From Rathayibacter agropyri (GTDB lineage Bacteria; Actinomycetota; Actinomycetes; Actinomycetales; Microbacteriaceae), in assembly GCF_013249015.1 (NCBI RefSeq), contig NZ_JABRPL010000002.1, positions 434,001-498,000 of the forward strand: DNA of 64,000 nucleotides, given 5' to 3'. The translations under genes were made by a program, and so were the position numbers. Positions 8,161 through 16,681 of the stretch are shown piece after piece. The stretch's first letter is position 1, and the number at the start of each line of letters is the position of its first letter. Under the pieces are notes generated by a model that worked only from the letters and a program-made list of their open reading frames with translations, was not told the DNA's origin and ran no database searches.

Positions 8161-9795
8161 CTACGTGCCCATCGCCCAGGGCTCGCGGTCGCCGCGGAGT
8201 CGGGCGGCGAGCGCCATCGCCTGCTCGTCGGTGAGCGTCGCAACGTAGTCGACGACTCCGCGACCCCGCCCGAGCCGATGCAGCACCGCCGGATCGGACG
8301 TCGGGCGCCCGCGGTCATCGGCGGGCAGCCACTCCGGGTGGTCGGCGCGCAGCCGGAAGTAGCCGTCGGTCGCGAGCTCGATCAGATCGAGCAGCTTCTG
8401 CGGCGCGCGGGAGCCGTCGCGCGGATCCGCCAGCCACGCGTCGAGATGGGTGACCAGCGTCTCCAGCACCTGAGACTGCCCGCGCTGGTAGGTGGCGAAA
8501 TCGGGCCGGTCGATAACGAAGCGCGTGTGCACGAACTTCAGGACCGTCACGTCGTGCCACGCGTCGGGGAGGAGCGAGAGGTGGCCGGAGCGGACGTTCG
8601 GCTTGGCAAGCACCACCACCGAGCGCTGCAATCGGCCGATCCAGGAGGAGACGAACGCCTCAATCGCCCGTTCGGTCCGGGTCGAGCCGTCGAACGGGAC
8701 CGCGAGTAGACCCTCCACCAGTTCGGCCGAGACCCGCTCGACGGAGGCGCGGAAATGCTCGTCGCTCGCGATCCACGGGTCCCGCGCGACCATCCTCCGC
8801 CGCAGCATTTCGAGCGAGTGACCAGGCGCCCGCGCCCACAGCTCCGCCGTGTCGAGAGCGGCCAGCGCATTCTGCTCGCGGAGGAACGCCCGGAACTCCA
8901 CCGCGACCGCCGCCTGCTGGAGTACGCCCGCGCGGTAGAAGTCGTCCAAATCGTGCAGGGAGTAGGCGATGTCGTCGGCAACATCCATCACCGCGCACTC
9001 GAGGGTCTGCTGCCAGGGAGCGATCGCCGCGAAGCCGGAGCGAGCGTCGAGCATGTCGTCGAGGTCGAGCGTGTACGCCGAGAACTTCGGAGGCGCCGTC
9101 TCCCAGCGGCTGGCGGTGGAGCCGCGCGGCAGTTCCGTCGGGTCGGCGGAGTCGATCTCGGGCCGGCACACGGTCCGCCCCCACGGGTACTTGAGGACGG
9201 CGGCCCGGGAGGCGGCGGTGAGGTTCAGGCCCGCCTCCACTGTCTCGCAGACATCGAGCTCCGAGAGGATCCGGAACGACTGCGCGTTGCCCTCGAAGCC
9301 CTCGGCGAGGCCGAGCCGGTCGCGGGCGAGGCTGTCGAGCGCCTGCTCTCCGAGGTGCCCGAACGGAGGGTGGCCGAGGTCGTGGGCGCTCGCGGCGGCC
9401 TGCACGACGACCGGGTCGCAGCCGCCGAGGTGCTCGACGAGCTCGCGCTGCTCGGGGTCGGTGGTGGTCAGCTGCATCGCGATGGCGCGGGCCACCGCGG
9501 TCACCTTGATCGAGTGGGTCAGCCGATTGTGCACAACCTGGCCGACGCCGGAGGGGGAAATGACCTGAGTCACCGCGGAAAGGCGGGCGAAGTAGGGCGA
9601 GAACCGGATGCGCTCGAGGTCGACGCGGTACTCCGGATACTCCTCTCCCGTCGCGAAGCGGTCGACAGGTTCGGGGATACGCCGGTGCCGCCGGTGGTCG
9701 TGCCTGTCGACGGCGAGCGGGAGTCCGTGCGCCTCGGCGCCTCCGCTCCGCTCGCCTGCGAGTGCTTCCGCGCCGAGGGAAACCACCTCATCCAT
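8161..9795 (-). CDS. dgt: dGTPase / HD-domain dNTP triphosphohydrolase
   Basis: A 544-residue enzyme of the dGTPase type, hydrolysing dNTPs (classically dGTP) to deoxynucleoside and triphosphate. HD-domain metal ligands are visible in RLTHSIKVTAVARAIAMQL (first His) and ASAHDLGHPPFGHLGEQALD (the HD pair and downstream His), with a later ligand Asp in CAVMDVADDIAYSLHDLDDF. The N-terminus RFSPYFARLSAVTQVI resembles the substrate-binding strand of long dGTPases. The ATG at 9795 follows AGGG. The upstream HXXEE-type membrane gene ends 9 nt before it, so the two are probably co-transcribed. Confidence 0.9.
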   Translation of the reverse strand: MDEVVSLGAEALAGERSGGAEAHGLPLAVDRHDHRRHRRIPEPVDRFATGEEYPEYRVDLERIRFSPYFARLSAVTQVISPSGVGQVVHNRLTHSIKVTAVARAIAMQLTTTDPEQRELVEHLGGCDPVVVQAAASAHDLGHPPFGHLGEQALDSLARDRLGLAEGFEGNAQSFRILSELDVCETVEAGLNLTAASRAAVLKYPWGRTVCRPEIDSADPTELPRGSTASRWETAPPKFSAYTLDLDDMLDARSGFAAIAPWQQTLECAVMDVADDIAYSLHDLDDFYRAGVLQQAAVAVEFRAFLREQNALAALDTAELWARAPGHSLEMLRRRMVARDPWIASDEHFRASVERVSAELVEGLLAVPFDGSTRTERAIEAFVSSWIGRLQRSVVVLAKPNVRSGHLSLLPDAWHDVTVLKFVHTRFVIDRPDFATYQRGQSQVLETLVTHLDAWLADPRDGSRAPQKLLDLIELATDGYFRLRADHPEWLPADDRGRPTSDPAVLHRLGRGRGVVDYVATLTDEQAMALAARLRGDREPWAMGT

Positions 9796-9804
9796 GGAAC
9801 AACC

Positions 9805-10359
9805 CTACGATCGCGACAGCGCTGCCCGCGGCGAACGATGCAGCGGCAACATGCGGACGAGAAGAGCAGGAGCGGGCGACAGGACGCGAGCCACACGCAG
9901 CGACGCTGCGATCGCAGGAACGGAAAGCATCGCGCCAGCCCCGACGGCGAACCCCATCCGCGCCAGAGGGAGCGAGGACGCCGCGCGCAGGGCGCGGAGA
10001 ACGGCAGTCGACGTCGCCAGGAGGAGAGGCGCTGTCGCGAGACCGGGGTTGCACTGTCGGCGCGAAACGGCCAACACGAGGTGCCCGACGGCATTGACTG
10101 CGAGGGCGCCGGATGCGGTCATCCCGGCCATCGTCGAACTCGGCTGGCGGAGCACGGCTCCTGGGCAGGTCGCGACTGTCACCGCGGCCGTGAGGATCAC
10201 CATGGCGATGCTCATCCGCTCGGGTCGATAGTCGTCCTCGGTCAAGCGGAGGCGTGCGACGAAGCGGGCGTCGGGGCGGGCGCCTCGATCAGCGAACGCG
10301 ATCCCCTCGGCATTGTGCAGCGCGAAGGCGACGAGCATCGCTGTGCGGCGGCGCTCCAC
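9805..10359 (-). CDS. HXXEE-type membrane protein
   Basis: A 184-residue hydrophobic protein with about five predicted membrane segments. It shows the elements of the HXXEE family (PF13787-like): HNAEGI near residue 15 (here H-x-x-E-G rather than HxxEE), an N-x-x-x-H block in VNAVGHLVLAV and CNPG shortly after. No biochemical role is known for the family. The GTG at 10359 is preferred for its GGAGG about 10 nt upstream; ATG at 10338 is an alternative. It lies between the DUF2809 gene and dgt on the same strand. Confidence 0.6.
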   Translation of the reverse strand: MERRRTAMLVAFALHNAEGIAFADRGARPDARFVARLRLTEDDYRPERMSIAMVILTAAVTVATCPGAVLRQPSSTMAGMTASGALAVNAVGHLVLAVSRRQCNPGLATAPLLLATSTAVLRALRAASSLPLARMGFAVGAGAMLSVPAIAASLRVARVLSPAPALLVRMLPLHRSPRAALSRS

Positions 10360-10436
10360 AGAGACACGTCCTCCCCCACCGGGACGCCGGGCGCGAGGCG
10401 GTGTCACGGCAAGAGCGGGTCGTTTCGACACCCGGA

Positions 10437-10817
10437 TCACTGAGGGGCCTCGCGGGGAGCGACCGCGGTAACGGCGGCGGCGGCAAGGACGGCGCCCAGG
10501 ACGTAGGCGGCGAGGTCGAGCCACGAGAACGTGGTGCCGACGACAAGGGCGAGCGGCGCCCACAGCTCGACGAGCCGCGAGGCGACTCCGATCGCCTGCA
10601 ACTGCTCCATCGCGATGGACCAGGCCAGGGCGATCCCCGCGGCCGTCACCGCCGGAATCCTCGGCAGCAGCACGGCGACCAGCAGCGCCACCAGCACGAC
10701 GTACGCCACTCCCCCGGCGATGTCGGCGAGCAGCCCCGTCAGCACGAAGCGCAGGGCGAGACCGAGACCCAGCACGGCGAGAGCGGCGAGGGCGAAGCGC
10801 AGGCGCGCCCGCATCAC
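10437..10817 (-). CDS. DUF2809-like four-helix membrane protein
   Basis: A 126-residue protein with four hydrophobic segments (about 8-28, 30-50, 53-70, 92-117). The block LADIAGGVAYVVLVALLVAV resembles the G-x-x-x-Y-x-x-L motif of DUF2809 family membrane proteins; function unknown. The start GTG at 10817 (followed directly by ATG) overlaps the stop of the upstream gene as GTGA, indicating translational coupling. Confidence 0.6.
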   Translation of the reverse strand: MMRARLRFALAALAVLGLGLALRFVLTGLLADIAGGVAYVVLVALLVAVLLPRIPAVTAAGIALAWSIAMEQLQAIGVASRLVELWAPLALVVGTTFSWLDLAAYVLGAVLAAAAVTAVAPREAPQ

Positions 10818-11461
10818 GCGCGCTCCCCGAGAGCCCGCCGCAACCGGTCGAGCGCGAGGAGGAAGGTGCGGTCATCGGCGACACGCCAGCCCAGCGGAGC
10901 CGGCGAAGCAACGACGAGCGGGATCAGGACCGTGCGCGGGCGGCGACGCGCGGCGAGCGCCTCCGCCACGGCGCGGGCGGCGGCAGACCCGGCTGGCACC
11001 CTTCGCGGAGCGAGCACGGTGAGGACGACGGCGCGGACCCGGTGCGCGCCCGCGGGCGTAGTCCCCACTCCCACCGAAACGATCCGCTCCCACTCGGCAA
11101 TACGGAGTGCGTCGGCACGCTCGGCGGCGAGTTCGACGCCGTCACGGTCGACCGCCAGCACGGAGGCGACATCACCCGGGGCCGCGGCGGCGGGAGCAGC
11201 GATCCGGCGCAGTGCCCGCGTGAACTCGCATGTGTGCAGCACGGCGAAGCCCTCGGTCACGTCGGCGAGCGCGAGGAGGCGGCGCTGCCGCTCCGGAGCC
11301 GCCTGCCGCATGCGGGCGCGGAGGCTGGCCGGGAGCGCGCCGACCCGCAGCGTAGAGCCGAGCAGGGCGGTCGGCTCCAACCGGACGCGCGCGGGGAGAG
11401 GGACGGACGGCGGCGTGCGGCTCGAAGGAGCACCCCAGTGCGGCGTCGATGCGGGGTCCAT
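10814..11461 (-). CDS. Hypothetical soluble protein
   Basis: A 215-residue protein with no recognised domain. It is Ala/Arg-rich, with alternating hydrophobic strands in the second half (RAVVLTVLAPRRV, PRTVLIPLVVASPA), no signal peptide and no membrane segment. The ATG at 11461 has a strong GAGAGGAGAGG site. It is divergent from copZ and leads a four-gene minus-strand run ending with dgt, so it may share the copper-responsive intergenic region, though nothing in the protein suggests copper binding. Confidence 0.55.
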   Translation of the reverse strand: MDPASTPHWGAPSSRTPPSVPLPARVRLEPTALLGSTLRVGALPASLRARMRQAAPERQRRLLALADVTEGFAVLHTCEFTRALRRIAAPAAAAPGDVASVLAVDRDGVELAAERADALRIAEWERIVSVGVGTTPAGAHRVRAVVLTVLAPRRVPAGSAAARAVAEALAARRRPRTVLIPLVVASPAPLGWRVADDRTFLLALDRLRRALGERA

Positions 11462-11531
11462 ACCTCTCCTCTCTTTGCTCGTGTGGCGGTTCCTCCCGCC
11501 CGGACGATTCTCGCCCCTGCGCTCTCCCGCC

Positions 11532-11560
11532 TTGTCGGGAAGTCCGGAGCGGCCTATCAT
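11532..11560 (+). promoter_or_regulatory. Sigma70-type promoter of copZ-copA
   Basis: TTGTCG (11532-11537), a 17-bp spacer and TATCAT (11555-11560) form a good housekeeping promoter. Its expected start point falls in or next to the CsoR-type operator at 11566-11580, so repressor binding would block initiation. Confidence 0.7.
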
Positions 11561-11565
11561 GGTGG

Positions 11566-11580
11566 TACCCCCGGGGGGTA
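11566..11580. promoter_or_regulatory. CsoR-type copper operator
   Basis: TACCCCCGGGGGGTA is a near-perfect G/C-tract palindrome flanked by TA, the established form of CsoR/RcnR-family operators at copper efflux genes. It lies immediately after the -10 of the copZA promoter. No csoR gene is visible in the window, so the repressor must be encoded elsewhere. Confidence 0.75.
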
Positions 11581-11615
11581 TTCGAGCCACCCGACGCACG
11601 ATGCAGGAGGACTTC

Positions 11616-11960
11616 ATGAGCACCAGGATCGACCTCGGCCTGACCGCGAGCGGCACGACGGGCGGCTGCGCCTGCGGAGGCGGTGAGGCGTGCGCCTGCG
11701 GGAGCCACGGAAGCCACGGGCACTCCACGACCACCGGCACCTCCGTGCAGAGCATCGGAGTCGTCGGCATGACCTGCGAGCACTGCGTCCGCAGCGTCAC
11801 GGAGGAGCTCGCTGCCTATCCCGACGTCTCTGGCGTCGATGTCTCGCTCGTGCCCGACGGAGTCTCGACCGTCACCGTCAATTCCTCCCGTCCGCTCGGC
11901 CGCGAGGAGATCGCCGCCGCCGTCGCCGACGCGGGCTACCGGCTCGCGCCCCTGAGCTGA
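11616..11960 (+). CDS. copZ: Copper chaperone CopZ with Cys/His-rich leader
   Basis: A 114-residue protein. Residues about 47-114 are a heavy-metal-associated (HMA) domain with the copper motif GMTCEHC and a terminal GYRLAPL. It is longer than usual CopZ (about 70 aa). Residues 1-45 add a Gly/Cys/His-rich stretch (CACGGGEACACGSHGSHGHS) that may bind additional Cu(I). Proposed role: buffering Cu(I) in the cytoplasm and handing it to CopA, whose gene begins 1 nt after the copZ stop. ATG 11616 has AGGAGG upstream and follows the CsoR-type site. Confidence 0.85.
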   Translation: MSTRIDLGLTASGTTGGCACGGGEACACGSHGSHGHSTTTGTSVQSIGVVGMTCEHCVRSVTEELAAYPDVSGVDVSLVPDGVSTVTVNSSRPLGREEIAAAVADAGYRLAPLS

Positions 11961-11961
11961 G

Positions 11962-14172
11962 GTGGCCGAGACGGCCGGCACTCCGCTCGAACTCGCCATC
12001 GGAGGCATGACCTGCGCCTCCTGCGTCGCCCGGGTGGAGCGGCGCCTCGACGCCCTGCCCGGCGTGCACGCCACGGTGAACCTCGCGCTTGAACGGGCGA
12101 CGCTCACCCTGCCAGAGGGCACGAGCCCCGCCGACGCGATCGCCGCCGTCGAGGCCGCGGGGTACAGCGCGACGATCCCCTCCGCTCCGATCGACACCGC
12201 CCCCGCCGACGACACCGCCCCCGATGACACCGAGCGCCGCGCCCTGCGCACCCGTCTGGGCGTCTCGGCACTGCTGGCCGTGCCGGTCGTCGTGCTCTCG
12301 ATGGTCCCCCCGCTGCAGTTCCCGAACTGGCAGTGGCTGTGCCTCGCGCTCGCCTCGCCGGTCGCCGTGTGGGGCGCGCTGCCCTTCCATCGCACCGCCT
12401 GGCGGGCGCTGCGGCACGGCTCCACCACGATGGATACCCTGATCAGCCTCGGCGTCAGCGCCGCGTTCCTCTGGTCGGTGTGGGCGCTCTTCTTCGGCGA
12501 CGCCGGCCGACCCGGGATGAGCATGCCGTTCGAGCTGCTCGGCAGCCGCTCCGGGCACGACGAGATCTACCTCGAGGTCGCCGCCGCTGTGCCCGTACTG
12601 GTACTCGCCGGTCGGTACCTGGAGGCGCGCTCCAAGCGCGACGCCGGTGCGGCCTTACGGGCGCTGCTCCGCCTCGGCGCGAAGGATGCCGTGCGCATCA
12701 CCGCCGACGGGCAGGAGGAGCGGGTGCCCGCGTCCGCGCTGGCCGTCGGCGACCGCCTCCGCGTGCGCCCCGGCGAGACCGTAGCCGCCGACGGCACCGT
12801 GCTCGAGGGCTCCAGCGCCGTCGACGCGAGCATGCTGACCGGCGAGAGCGTGCCCGTCGAGGTGGGACCTGGCTCCTCCGTCACCGGCGGCGTGCTCAAC
12901 GCGCACGGGCTGCTGAGCGTCCGCGTCGACCGCGTCGGCTCCGAAACCACGCTCGCCCGGATAGGCCGGCTCGTCTCGGACGCACAGGCGGGCAAGGCGC
13001 GCGTGCAGCGGCTTGCTGACCGCGTCTCCTCCGTCTTCGTTCCGGTCGTGGTGGTGCTCGCACTCGCGACCCTCGTCGGCTGGCTGATCGCCGGCGCCGG
13101 GATCGCCGCCGCCGTCTCGCCGGCCGTGGCGGTGCTCGTCGTCGCCTGCCCGTGCGCGCTGGGCCTGGCCACTCCGACCGCCGTGCTCGTGGGTACCGGC
13201 CGCGGCTCGCAGCTCGGGATCCTCCTGCGCGGCCCCGAGGTGCTCGAGGCGAGCCGCAGGATCGACACCGTCGTGCTCGATAAGACCGGCACTCTCACCA
13301 CCGGCACCTTCCAGGTGGTCGAGTCGAGCGACGACGAGAGCCTGCGGATGCTCGCCGCTGTCGAGCGCGGGTCCGAGCATCCGCTGGCCGCCGCGATTGT
13401 GGCCGGAGCCGCGCACCTGGACGTCCCCGAGGCGGCCGGGTTCCGCGCCAGCGCCGGCTTGGGCGTGCGCGCCCGGGTCGAGGGTCGGCTGGTCGTCGCC
13501 GGCCGGCTGCGCTGGCTAGAGGAGCAGTGGGGATTCGCACCCGGCGACCTCGCCGAGCGCGCGGAGCGGGCGACCGCAGAGGGGGGCACTGTGGTCGGTG
13601 TCGGCTGGGACGGCGCGCTGCGTGGCTTCGCGGTGCTGCGCGATGAGGCGCGGCCCGAAGCCTCCCGCACCGTGCGGGCGCTCCGCGCGCGTGGACTGCG
13701 GGTGCTGGTGCTCACGGGCGATAATCCCCGGACCGCGCGGGCCGTCGCCTCGGCCGTGGGGATCGACGACGTGATCGCCGAGGTGCTGCCGGAGGAGAAG
13801 CTGGCCGTCATCTCGCGGTTGCGTGCCGAAGGCCGCCGAGTCGCATTCGTCGGCGACGGCGTGAACGATGCGGCGGCGCTCGCGGCTGCCGACGTCGGCA
13901 TCGCGATGGGCACCGGCTCGGACGCCGCGATCGAGGCCAGCGACATCACTCTCGTCGGCGACGACCTCGGTCGAGTGCCCGACGCCCTGCGCCTTGGCCG
14001 CCGCACCCTCGGCATCATCCGCGGCAACCTCTTCTGGGCCTTTGCCTACAACGTCGCCGCGATTCCGCTGGCGATGGCCGGGCTGCTCGGCCCGCTGGTG
14101 GCTGGAGCCGCAATGGCCTTCTCGAGCGTCTTCGTAGTGCTGAACAGCCTGCGCCTGCGGTCGTTCCGCTGA
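11962..14172 (+). CDS. copA: Cu(I)-exporting P1B-type ATPase CopA
   Basis: A 736-residue inner-membrane copper exporter. It has one N-terminal HMA domain (GGMTCASC at 14-21) and eight predicted helices with the ion-binding CPCALGLATP on helix 6. The phosphorylation motif is DKTGTLTTG, the P1B signature HP is in GSEHPLAAAI, and the hinge is VAFVGDGVNDAAAL. C-terminal helices carry the NxxxxP-type AFAYNVAAIPLAMAGL and MAFSSVFVVLNSLRLRSF, diagnostic of Cu(I) ATPases. The GTG start at 11962 follows the copZ stop directly. Regulation is expected through the CsoR-type operator. Confidence 0.93.
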   Translation: MAETAGTPLELAIGGMTCASCVARVERRLDALPGVHATVNLALERATLTLPEGTSPADAIAAVEAAGYSATIPSAPIDTAPADDTAPDDTERRALRTRLGVSALLAVPVVVLSMVPPLQFPNWQWLCLALASPVAVWGALPFHRTAWRALRHGSTTMDTLISLGVSAAFLWSVWALFFGDAGRPGMSMPFELLGSRSGHDEIYLEVAAAVPVLVLAGRYLEARSKRDAGAALRALLRLGAKDAVRITADGQEERVPASALAVGDRLRVRPGETVAADGTVLEGSSAVDASMLTGESVPVEVGPGSSVTGGVLNAHGLLSVRVDRVGSETTLARIGRLVSDAQAGKARVQRLADRVSSVFVPVVVVLALATLVGWLIAGAGIAAAVSPAVAVLVVACPCALGLATPTAVLVGTGRGSQLGILLRGPEVLEASRRIDTVVLDKTGTLTTGTFQVVESSDDESLRMLAAVERGSEHPLAAAIVAGAAHLDVPEAAGFRASAGLGVRARVEGRLVVAGRLRWLEEQWGFAPGDLAERAERATAEGGTVVGVGWDGALRGFAVLRDEARPEASRTVRALRARGLRVLVLTGDNPRTARAVASAVGIDDVIAEVLPEEKLAVISRLRAEGRRVAFVGDGVNDAAALAAADVGIAMGTGSDAAIEASDITLVGDDLGRVPDALRLGRRTLGIIRGNLFWAFAYNVAAIPLAMAGLLGPLVAGAAMAFSSVFVVLNSLRLRSFR

Positions 14173-14203
14173 CGTCCGCGCCACGGAACCCCTTGACGGC
14201 CTG

Positions 14204-14218
14204 CTTGCTTTTAGCAAG
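14204..14218. promoter_or_regulatory. Inverted repeat, candidate HxlR operator
   Basis: CTTGCT-TTT-AGCAAG is a perfect 6-bp inverted repeat 10 bp before the VOC gene, just downstream of a TTGACG (14193-14198) that may be the -35. HxlR regulators commonly bind such TTGC...GCAA sites, and the second gene of this operon encodes an HxlR protein, so autoregulation is likely. Confidence 0.5.
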
Positions 14219-14227
14219 TGTGGCCGC

Positions 14228-14632
14228 ATGAGCCTTTTCATTACCTGCCCGGTCGACAGCGTCGAGCGCGCGACCGCTTTTTACACAGCCCTCGGCTGGA
14301 CCCTCAACGCCGAGATGTCCGACGACAACGTGTCCTGCTTCGCGATCGCGCCCGAGCAGTACGTCATGCTCGGCAGCCGCGAGATGTACGCGAGCGTCGG
14401 CGCCACCGAAGAGCTGATCGGCGCACCCGGCACGCCCTCGAAGGTCACCGTGTCGTTCGACCTCGGCAGCCGCGAGGCGGTCGACGAACTCACCGAGCGC
14501 GCCGGAGCAGCGGGCGGGCGGATCGGCGACACCGACGACTACCCCTTCATGTACCAGCGCCAGTTTGACGACCCCGACGGATACCATTACTCGCCGTTCT
14601 GGATGAAGCCGGACGTCGATCCGACGGCGTGA
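14228..14632 (+). CDS. VOC-superfamily (glyoxalase/bleomycin-resistance-like) protein
   Basis: A 134-residue protein with the paired beta-alpha-beta-beta-beta modules of the vicinal oxygen chelate fold: MSLFITCPVDSVERATAFYT with ALGW at the start and RQFDDPDGYHYSPFWM at the end (the D-P-D-G-x-x element of the family). VOC proteins are metal-dependent lyases or isomerases, or binding proteins; substrate unknown. Its stop overlaps the start of the HxlR gene, a frequent pairing in which a redox- or electrophile-sensing regulator controls a detoxification enzyme. Confidence 0.8.
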   Translation: MSLFITCPVDSVERATAFYTALGWTLNAEMSDDNVSCFAIAPEQYVMLGSREMYASVGATEELIGAPGTPSKVTVSFDLGSREAVDELTERAGAAGGRIGDTDDYPFMYQRQFDDPDGYHYSPFWMKPDVDPTA

Positions 14633-14934
14633 GCGGCCTCGCCGCAGCGCTCGACGTCGTCGGAGCACGGTGGGCGCTGCTCATCGTGGAGCGGCTGCTC
14701 GACGGTCCGCAGCGCTACGGAGACCTGCAGCGCGACCTCGGCGCGCCGACCAACATCCTCGCGACCCGCCTGCGCGAACTTGAGGCAGCCGGCGTCCTCT
14801 CCCGCCTGCCCCTCCGACACAACACCCGCGCCTACGTGCTGACCCACCGCGGGCTCGCCCTGCGCGAGGCAATCCTCCCCCTCGCTCAGTGGGGCCAGGC
14901 GCTAGGCCCCACCGGGGGAACCCCCGCCAGTTGA
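14629..14934 (+). CDS. HxlR-family winged-helix regulator
   Basis: A 101-residue protein matching the HxlR helix-turn-helix: LDVVGARWALLIVERLLDGP, QRYGDLQRDLGAPTNILATR, LRELEAAGVLSRLP and YVLTHRGLALREAILPLAQW. The usual N-terminal extension with a redox-active cysteine is missing, so this member is unlikely to sense oxidants through that residue. The GTG start overlaps the VOC stop (GTGA). The last codons overlap the left arm of a palindrome at 14913-14980. It probably represses its own operon through 14204-14218. Confidence 0.8.
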   Translation: MSGLAAALDVVGARWALLIVERLLDGPQRYGDLQRDLGAPTNILATRLRELEAAGVLSRLPLRHNTRAYVLTHRGLALREAILPLAQWGQALGPTGGTPAS

Positions 14935-14980
14935 GGGAACCTGCTACTCGGGATTCCCTCGATGGTCCGGGGTTCCCCCG
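14913..14980. repeat. Nested palindrome with GGGAACCCC core
   Basis: Outer arms CGGGGGAACCCC (14913-14924) and 14969-14980 are complementary, and an inner GAGGGAA/TTCCCTC pair lies at 14933-14939 and 14954-14960. The left arm is inside the last codons of the HxlR gene. Probable terminator; the same core occurs at 358-416 and 23204-23273. Confidence 0.6.
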
Positions 14981-15092
14981 CGAGGGCAAGGAGCCACGAC
15001 TGCAGGGGTGCGGGGTTGTGGGTCTCCTCAATGGGTGTCGTTGTGGGGCGTTGCTAGCGTCGAGAGGAGTGGTAACTGGGCTCGAGGAGAAG

Positions 15093-15106
15093 CATGAGTA
15101 CTCATG
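15093..15106. promoter_or_regulatory. 14-bp perfect palindrome upstream of bioB
   Basis: CATGAGTACTCATG is a perfect 14-bp palindrome 44 bp before the bioB start, in a 215-bp leader that also has GTTGCTAGCGT-like promoter sequence near 15050. It does not match the BioQ or BirA sites I know; a regulator-binding role is inferred only from position and symmetry. Confidence 0.4.
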
Positions 15107-15149
15107 GTGTCGGTAGCCGCGGCCAGGGTGCCAGTGGAGGTGACAGCCG

Positions 15150-16208
15150 GTGAACGACTACCAGGAACTCGTGGAGGACGTCCTCGACGGCACTCCCCTC
15201 TCTCACGCCGACGCTCTGCGCATTCTCCAAGCGCCGGACTCCGATCTGCTCACGCTCGTCGCCGCAGTGAGCCGACTCCGTCGCGAATACTTCGGTGATC
15301 GGATCAAACTCAACTACCTCGTCAATCTGAAGTCGGGGCTGTGCCAGGAGGATTGCGGCTACTGTTCTCAGGCGCTCGGATCGACCGCTGCAATCGTGAC
15401 GTATTCCTGGCTGACCCCGGACGACGCGGTCGCTCAAGCCTCCGCGGGGATCGCCGGCGGTGCAGCTCGGGTCTGCCTGGTCGCGAGTGGCCGCGGGCCA
15501 CTCCATCGAGACATCGAGCGCGTGTGTACGATCACGTCGCAACTCAAGCATCTGCATCCGGATATCGAAGTCTGCGCCTGTCTCGGTCTGCTCAAAAACG
15601 GCCAGGCCGACCGGCTTGCCGCCGCCGGGGTGGATGCGTACAACCACAACATCAACACCGCCGAGACCTTCCACGAGGAGATCGTTCGCACCCACACTTA
15701 CGCGGACCGGGTCGAGACCATCACGAAGGCGCATCGAGCGGGCCTCTCCCCCTGCAGCGGCCTCATTGTCGGGATGGGTGAGTCTGACGAACAGATCGTG
15801 GAGGCGCTCGTCGCCCTCCGCGAGCTGAAGGCCGAGTCGGTTCCGATTAACTTCCTGGTGCCCTTCGACGGCACCCCGATGGCGGGCCGGTGGACGCTCA
15901 CTCCCGCACAGTGCATCCGCATCATCGCGCTGGCACGGCTGATCCATCCCGACGCCGAGATCCGTCTCGCCGGCGGACGGGAACTTCACCTGAGGAGCTT
16001 GCAGCCTCTCGCGCTCCACCTCGCGAACTCGATCTTCCTCGGGGATTACCTCACCGCGGAAGGTCAAGCGGCCGCCGCTGACCTCGAACTCGTGCGCGAC
16101 AACGGCTTCACCATCATGAGCACCGAGACCGTTGCTGCCACTCCTGCGCCCCGGACGCCTCGAACCCGCCAGCGTGGTGCCGGTACCGAAGTTCCGCCCA
16201 ATGCCTGA
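15150..16208 (+). CDS. bioB: Biotin synthase
   Basis: A 352-residue radical-SAM enzyme that inserts sulfur into dethiobiotin. The [4Fe-4S] motif C-x3-C-x2-C is seen as [10 protein letters not shown] near residue 67. Other BioB blocks are [55 protein letters not shown] and RLAGGREL, the last including the arginine that binds the [2Fe-2S] cluster. The GTG start at 15150 has GGAGG about 11 nt upstream. No bioA, bioD or bioF is adjacent, so bioB stands alone here. The C-terminal 30 residues ([13 protein letters not shown]...) are a non-conserved tail. Confidence 0.9.
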   Translation: MNDYQELVEDVLDGTPLSHADALRILQAPDSDLLTLVAAVSRLRREYFGDRIKLNYLVNLKSGLCQEDCGYCSQALGSTAAIVTYSWLTPDDAVAQASAGIAGGAARVCLVASGRGPLHRDIERVCTITSQLKHLHPDIEVCACLGLLKNGQADRLAAAGVDAYNHNINTAETFHEEIVRTHTYADRVETITKAHRAGLSPCSGLIVGMGESDEQIVEALVALRELKAESVPINFLVPFDGTPMAGRWTLTPAQCIRIIALARLIHPDAEIRLAGGRELHLRSLQPLALHLANSIFLGDYLTAEGQAAAADLELVRDNGFTIMSTETVAATPAPRTPRTRQRGAGTEVPPNA

Positions 16209-16258
16209 GACGTCCCACTCCCCTCGCCGCGCCCGCACCGACGTGATTGGCTGAGGAG

Positions 16259-16681
16259 ATGAGAACCGAGACCCGCCAAGGCGTCCCCGTCCTACTCGCC
16301 GACGACGAGGGGCCGGCGCTGTCTACTCCTGAGGACGCGCTCGCCCTCATTGGCGAGACCTACGGCGGCGAGGTCGAGACGATCGTCGTGCCGGTCGGCC
16401 GACTCGATCCTGAGTTCTTCCGCCTCCGCTCCGGCATCGCAGGCGAGTTCGTGCAGAAGTTCGTCAACTACGGCAAGCGCCTCGTGATTCTCGGTGACGT
16501 GAGCGAGCCGGTGTCCGCGTCGAGCGCGCTGCACGCCTTCGTGGTCGAGTCGAACCGCGGGGATCATCTCTGGTTCGTACCGAACCTCGACGCACTCGAT
16601 GCCTGCCTCCGCGCCTCGACCACCGCGACCGACCCGGGAGCCGACGGCCAGGTGGAACCCACCCCCGGCCCCGCTCGCTGA
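16259..16681 (+). CDS. DUF4180-like protein
   Basis: About 140 residues. The core (residues 15-115) fits DUF4180: DALALIGETYGGEVETIVVP, RLDPEFFRLRSGIAGEFVQK, FVNYGKRLVILGDVSE and SNRGDHLWFV. Function unknown; the family is small, cytoplasmic and widespread. The start is ambiguous: ATG 16259 has GAGG too close, while TTG 16247 adds four residues. The stop overlaps the next gene's ATG by one base (TGATG), so the two are probably co-translated. Confidence 0.75.
   Translation: MRTETRQGVPVLLADDEGPALSTPEDALALIGETYGGEVETIVVPVGRLDPEFFRLRSGIAGEFVQKFVNYGKRLVILGDVSEPVSASSALHAFVVESNRGDHLWFVPNLDALDACLRASTTATDPGADGQVEPTPGPAR

Noticed and set aside
10254-11615. Long plus-strand frame upstream of copZ
   Set aside because: Antisense to three minus-strand genes and the copper promoter; CopZ sequence begins at 11616 after AGGAGG.
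12567-14027. 486-codon minus-strand frame inside copA
   Set aside because: Ser/Thr/Arg-rich shadow of a well-supported P-type ATPase.
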